A stretch of DNA of 27,073 nt from contig JAWVZU010000015.1 in NCBI GenBank assembly GCA_033722075.1, positions 1 to 27,073 on the forward strand. The letters are read 5' to 3'. The position numbers were made by a program, and so were the translations under genes. The notes under the pieces are model-generated. The model ran no database searches. It was not told the DNA's origin and saw only the letters and a program-made list of their open reading frames with translations. Source of the DNA: JAWVZU01 sp033722075. Its GTDB lineage: Bacteria; Pseudomonadota; Gammaproteobacteria; Xanthomonadales; SZUA-38. Of the stretch, positions 23,977-27,073 are shown one piece after another; the stretch's first letter is position 1, and every line of letters begins with the position of its first letter.

Positions 23977-24729
23977 TTACATGGGGATGGCGAAACGGAG
24001 CTCGCCTTTGCGATAGAACTCGATCTGTTCCTTCTGCGAGTTGTAGCGCATCCGAATTTCGCCCTTGCGTCCATCGAGCACGATGTCGTGATCGGCGGCG
24101 ATTTCGATGGCGCGCCCCGAATCGATGCGATCGATGACCAGGCCGGCCTTGCTGGCCGGGTTGTGAGGATAACCGTAGCTGGGACCGGCCAGGATCAAGC
24201 CATAGCCGGGCTTTCCTTCAGGTTGGCCGGTGGAGGTTTGGACGCCCAGGGCCCACTGAGTGGCCGCGTTGCCGCCATTGACGATGTCGATCCCCCGCAC
24301 CAGGGCGTTCGGTCGACCGGAGAGATTGACCCCGTTGACTTCCATGCCGACCGCGGGCGCACCGTTGTAGGTCGCGGCATGCGGATTGATGCCGAAAGCG
24401 ACTCCCGTGCCCTCATTCTCCGCATAGAAGAAACCACCGACGGCATCGCCGGCGCCTTCCAGACGGATGGCTGATCCGATGGGCGAGGCCGGACCGGACT
24501 CGTCCGCAGGGACCAGTTCGTAGAGGGCAACGGCATTGGCGTCGGTGCCGCGGACGGTCTTGGATACAAAGAGGCTGGGCGTTCCCGAGCGATCTTCGAA
24601 GTTCCAGGCCCGCAGCTTGGGGTAGGTGAAGTCGCCGAGTATCAGTTCTGCGGTCAGGAATGCGCTGAGGGCGGCGGACGACACACAGGCCAGGCCGACG
24701 ATCGAAGCGAACAGCAAAGGACGTTTCAT
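23977..24729 (-). CDS. Signal-anchored protein of unknown function with phage-tail-like C-terminus
   Basis: The 250-residue product has an N-terminal hydrophobic segment (about residues 5-30), either a signal peptide or an anchor. The rest is beta-rich and repetitive in Gly/Asn/Ala: EGAGDAVGGFFYAENEGTG, VRGIDIVNGG, GLVIDRIDSGRAIEIAADH. It closes with DIVLDGRKGEIRMRYNSQ and a short RFAIPM end. This last part resembles C-terminal modules of phage tail or receptor-binding proteins, where GLVLDRIDSG-like and IEF-like strands recur. No other phage gene is nearby, so a stand-alone surface protein is more likely than prophage. I cannot assign a function. GGAG lies 7 bases before the ATG. It is convergent with the response regulator gene, 14 bases away. 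Confidence 0.65.
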   Translation of the reverse strand: MKRPLLFASIVGLACVSSAALSAFLTAELILGDFTYPKLRAWNFEDRSGTPSLFVSKTVRGTDANAVALYELVPADESGPASPIGSAIRLEGAGDAVGGFFYAENEGTGVAFGINPHAATYNGAPAVGMEVNGVNLSGRPNALVRGIDIVNGGNAATQWALGVQTSTGQPEGKPGYGLILAGPSYGYPHNPASKAGLVIDRIDSGRAIEIAADHDIVLDGRKGEIRMRYNSQKEQIEFYRKGELRFAIPM

Positions 24730-24809
24730 TGCACGACTCCGCGTTTGAACCTCCAGTCTCTGCGTCGCGACTGAATGTCCGATGAACGTGAGTCCGCAGT
24801 CGCCGGTAC

Positions 24810-25709
24810 CTATTGCTTCGACCAGGATCCGGTCAGGGTCAGAGCGATGAACGGCGAGTTCTCCACGTCGGAGCGTTGGGGGATGCTCTCGTCGTCAACG
24901 TACTCGTGGCGCCGGTCAAATTCATAACCGACGCTCAGGCCCAATCCGAAGCGGCGGTGAGCCTTCCAGTGCCAGCCGAACTCGGCGCGCCATCCTTCAA
25001 GGAAGTAGGTGTACTCGCCGCCGGTGAACTTGTTTTTGACGTGCCAGCTCTGGCCGGCCGGATAGATGCGACCTTCCAGGCGTTGCCGCTCGCCGATCTG
25101 CAGGCCGGCTCGGGGCTGGGGAAGCAGGAATTCCAGGTGCCACGGGCCGCTTTCATAGATGAAGCCGCCGGTGGGGTACAGCTTGGTCGAACCGAACCGC
25201 CGGTCGTTGATCAACCCCAGCTGCCAGCTCAACTCCGGCGAGTCACCTGGCCAGGTAGCGAGGATCCGGGCGCTCATCGTGAGGTCGCTGCTGCTGCCCT
25301 CGCTGGGAAACTGGCGCAGCACGTTGGAGGATGTTGCAATGGTCGGGGCCAGGTAGCCACTCAGTGCCCAGTCTGCATAACGCTTTTCGAAGGTGATCGG
25401 GACCTGCACCCGGTGCAGGTCGCGGTTGCGGCTCACGATTCCGCCGTAGTCCGGCCGGGTGAATTCCCAGGCGAAGCCCAGGCCGACCTGGAAGCCACGC
25501 CATTCGCGGTTGCCGAAGCGGGCAACGATGTGGTCCCAGCGGGCCTGCACGGTCCGACCATCGATCGTGTCGAAGTCAGCCGATTCGATCACGCCGCGGT
25601 GGTAGTAGCCGGACGAAGGCTCCAACCTGAGAGGCGACAGCTCCTGCGCAGCCGAGGAGGTGGCGGCGGCCAGCAGAATTCCGCAGGATAGCCGGAGGTA
25701 GCTTTTCAT
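24810..25709 (-). CDS. Probable outer-membrane beta-barrel protein
   Basis: The 299-residue product starts with a signal peptide (MKSYLRLSCGILLAAATSSAAQ). The remainder alternates hydrophobic and polar residues with aromatic-rich strands (FQVGLGFAWEFTRPDYG, ADWALSGYLAPTIA, WRAEFGWHWKAHRRFGLGL). A tail of strand-like sequence ends GSWSKQ. This fits a small outer-membrane barrel such as the DUF6268-type proteins, but the family is uncertain. The C-terminus lacks the usual terminal Phe. An ATG at 25739 is possible, but 25709 starts the signal peptide directly. It is oriented with the upstream MOSC gene, 75 bases away. Confidence 0.6.
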   Translation of the reverse strand: MKSYLRLSCGILLAAATSSAAQELSPLRLEPSSGYYHRGVIESADFDTIDGRTVQARWDHIVARFGNREWRGFQVGLGFAWEFTRPDYGGIVSRNRDLHRVQVPITFEKRYADWALSGYLAPTIATSSNVLRQFPSEGSSSDLTMSARILATWPGDSPELSWQLGLINDRRFGSTKLYPTGGFIYESGPWHLEFLLPQPRAGLQIGERQRLEGRIYPAGQSWHVKNKFTGGEYTYFLEGWRAEFGWHWKAHRRFGLGLSVGYEFDRRHEYVDDESIPQRSDVENSPFIALTLTGSWSKQ

Positions 25710-25784
25710 GCTTATCGGTGAGCTTGGCATTTCCGTCATCGTAGCGTAACCCGAAGCCCAACGAATCGGGTTCGAGTCTGCAGG

Positions 25785-26276
25785 CTAGGTGCCAGCTTCC
25801 ACCGGCGAGACCGGATCGTTCAGCCGGATCACACCGGCCTGGAGGACCCGGGCGCAGATGCCACCGTGTCCCCGCATGGCGTTGTAGCCGCCCGTCCCCA
25901 GCGCCTCTTCCATGCGCGAGCAGGGATGACATTCGTCGGTGTACTCGAGCAGCGCCTCCCCGATCCTGAAGCGACCCTCCTTGAGGGCCCTGAGATTGAG
26001 ACCGGAGACCACGATGTTGCGGCGCACCAGACCCGGATCCACCTGGGTTCGGCATAGATAGCCGGCCACCGCCTGGAGATGAGCCTGGTCGATGAGTGTC
26101 ACCTGGCGCTTTCCGGAGCGGCCCGCATAGCGATCGCCTTCGAGGCCGAACTTCGGGTTGGCCATTACGGACTCGACGACCGTCATGGGCAACTTTCGGT
26201 CTGGACGCAGCCCGATCCACGTGACGTTGCCGGGCCGGACGGACTGCCTGCGCAGTTCATCCAGGCTCCAGCTCAC
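25785..26276 (-). CDS. MOSC domain-containing protein
   Basis: The 163-residue product is a stand-alone MOSC domain: WIGLRPDRKLPM, LEGDRYAGRSGKRQVTLID, LVRRNIVVSGLNL and TDECHPCSRMEEALG, closing with GHGGICARVLQAG. MOSC domains occur in molybdenum-cofactor sulfurases and in N-hydroxylated-compound reductase partners such as YiiM. The conserved Cys in ECHPC is present. The substrate is unknown. GTG 26276 overlaps the upstream GGDEF stop (GTGA). A second GTG at 26291 would add five residues and a 19-base overlap; I prefer the shorter start, though neither has a clear ribosome site. Confidence 0.82.
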   Translation of the reverse strand: MSWSLDELRRQSVRPGNVTWIGLRPDRKLPMTVVESVMANPKFGLEGDRYAGRSGKRQVTLIDQAHLQAVAGYLCRTQVDPGLVRRNIVVSGLNLRALKEGRFRIGEALLEYTDECHPCSRMEEALGTGGYNAMRGHGGICARVLQAGVIRLNDPVSPVEAGT

Positions 26277-27073
26277 GCCGACTTGCACCACCGGTTGCGG
26301 CCACCGGCCTTGGCTTCGTAAAGCGCTTCGTCCGCACGCTTCATCAGCTCGTATTGATCCTTGTCGTGGGACCGATACGCCGCAACGCCGAGACTGGCCG
26401 TTACCCGGATGACCCCCCCGGTGATCCGGATCAGGGTTTCATCGACCCGGACGACGATCTTGTCCGCGATCTCCGCCGCATCGTCCAGGTTGGTGCCCGG
26501 CAAGAGAATGCCGAATTCCTCGCCGCCCAGTCGCGCTACGACGTCGCTGTCGCGCATGCTCGCGCAGAGCAGTTCGGCGATCGTCTTCAGAGCCTGGTCG
26601 CCTGCGGCGTGGCCTTTCGTGTCATTGATCCGCTTGAAGTGGTCCAGATCGAGAATGATCAGGGCCAGCTCCGAGGCGCGGCCGGTGCTGACCTTCCTGA
26701 ACTCATGGTCGAAGATCGAGAGGAAATGTCGCCGGTTGGGGACGTCGGTCAGATAATCGGTCAGCGCCAACTCCTGCAACTCGCTCTTCTGCTTTTCGAG
26801 TTGCTTGCGCTGTCGCTCCAGCCTGACGAGCATTTCGTGCCGCTCGGTGGCGTTGTAGGCGATCCAGGCAACCAGCCTGCGTCCTTCGTGCTCCATACCC
26901 AGGGGTACGACGCTGGCTTCGAACCACTGCATTCCCGACGGGCCGGTGCCACTCTTCGGATTGTCCACGTCGTGGCTGCCCAGCGCGTACTCGTGGGTCA
27001 GCGTCTCGCCGCGATCCAGCGCCTTGTGAATCCACTCGATAAACCAGTCGGCATGCTTCTTGTCCATGACGTC
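26273..27073 (-). CDS. PAS-GGDEF diguanylate cyclase, 5' end beyond window
   Basis: The frame is open to the right edge, so the N-terminus is missing. The visible part begins inside a PAS domain (HADWFIEWIHKAL, then WFEASVVPLG). A coiled coil follows (LERQRKQLEKQKSELQELALTD). The GGDEF domain is complete: DYLTDVPNRRHFL, the active site LGGEEF and an I-site R-D-S-D five residues before it. It should make c-di-GMP from GTP and be feedback-inhibited. An ATG at 27067 falls in the middle of the PAS domain and is not a credible start. The stop overlaps the MOSC start by 4 bases. Confidence 0.9.
   Translation of the reverse strand, partial: DVMDKKHADWFIEWIHKALDRGETLTHEYALGSHDVDNPKSGTGPSGMQWFEASVVPLGMEHEGRRLVAWIAYNATERHEMLVRLERQRKQLEKQKSELQELALTDYLTDVPNRRHFLSIFDHEFRKVSTGRASELALIILDLDHFKRINDTKGHAAGDQALKTIAELLCASMRDSDVVARLGGEEFGILLPGTNLDDAAEIADKIVVRVDETLIRITGGVIRVTASLGVAAYRSHDKDQYELMKRADEALYEAKAGGRNRWCKSA

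Overview
The window is GC-rich, densely coded DNA with short intergenic gaps. None of the gaps exceeds about 180 bases, so there is no large gene-free stretch. Gene content fits a gammaproteobacterium: TPR-sulfotransferase, DUF3301, DUF3175, CSS-type EAL phosphodiesterase, OmpA-like lipoprotein and many c-di-GMP enzymes. A Wenzhouxiangella/Xanthomonadales-like or Chromatiales-like host is my guess from gene style only. I see no rRNA, tRNA, CRISPR array, insertion sequence or integrase.

Layout. Positions 1-2581 (minus strand) hold an ArsR regulator, a 3'-damaged SRPBCC (AHSA1-type) gene, and a large DUF2339 membrane protein that runs off the left edge. Positions 2665-7043 (plus) hold a TPR-sulfotransferase, a secreted HExxH metallopeptidase-like protein and a secreted gamma-glutamyltransferase-family protein. 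A convergent DUF3301 gene (7065-7403) is followed by a CSS/EAL c-di-GMP phosphodiesterase, an OmpA-like lipoprotein and an overlapping VOC-cupin-cupin fusion (7542-10987). A TauE/SafE permease (minus) then faces away from the most striking locus.

The centrepiece is 12159-15418. It encodes an 862-residue fusion of two cyclic-nucleotide-binding domains, an unassigned middle domain, a BFD-like [2Fe-2S] motif, a ferredoxin-reductase-like FAD/NAD module and a C-terminal membrane domain. The membrane domain carries two H-x13-H pairs, the bis-heme signature of NOX/ferric-reductase proteins. It overlaps by one base a membrane-anchored pentaheme cytochrome c. Together they read as a route that takes electrons from cytoplasmic NAD(P)H through FAD and heme b to periplasmic c-hemes, with built-in nucleotide sensing. 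The domain order is inverted relative to NOX/FRE, where the membrane part comes first. I do not know a described system with this architecture.

Positions 15483-18948 hold a secreted cyclase-family hydrolase (minus), a DUF3175/DJ-1 pair with an ATGA overlap, and a malic enzyme. Positions 18981-23962 form a signalling pair. The first member is a sensor kinase with 14 periplasmic propeller repeats, a Y_Y_Y domain, GAF and kinase core. The second is a receiver-GGDEF response regulator. The right end (minus) has an anchored protein with a phage-tail-like C-terminus, an outer-membrane beta-barrel candidate, a MOSC protein and a PAS-GGDEF cyclase that is cut by the right edge.
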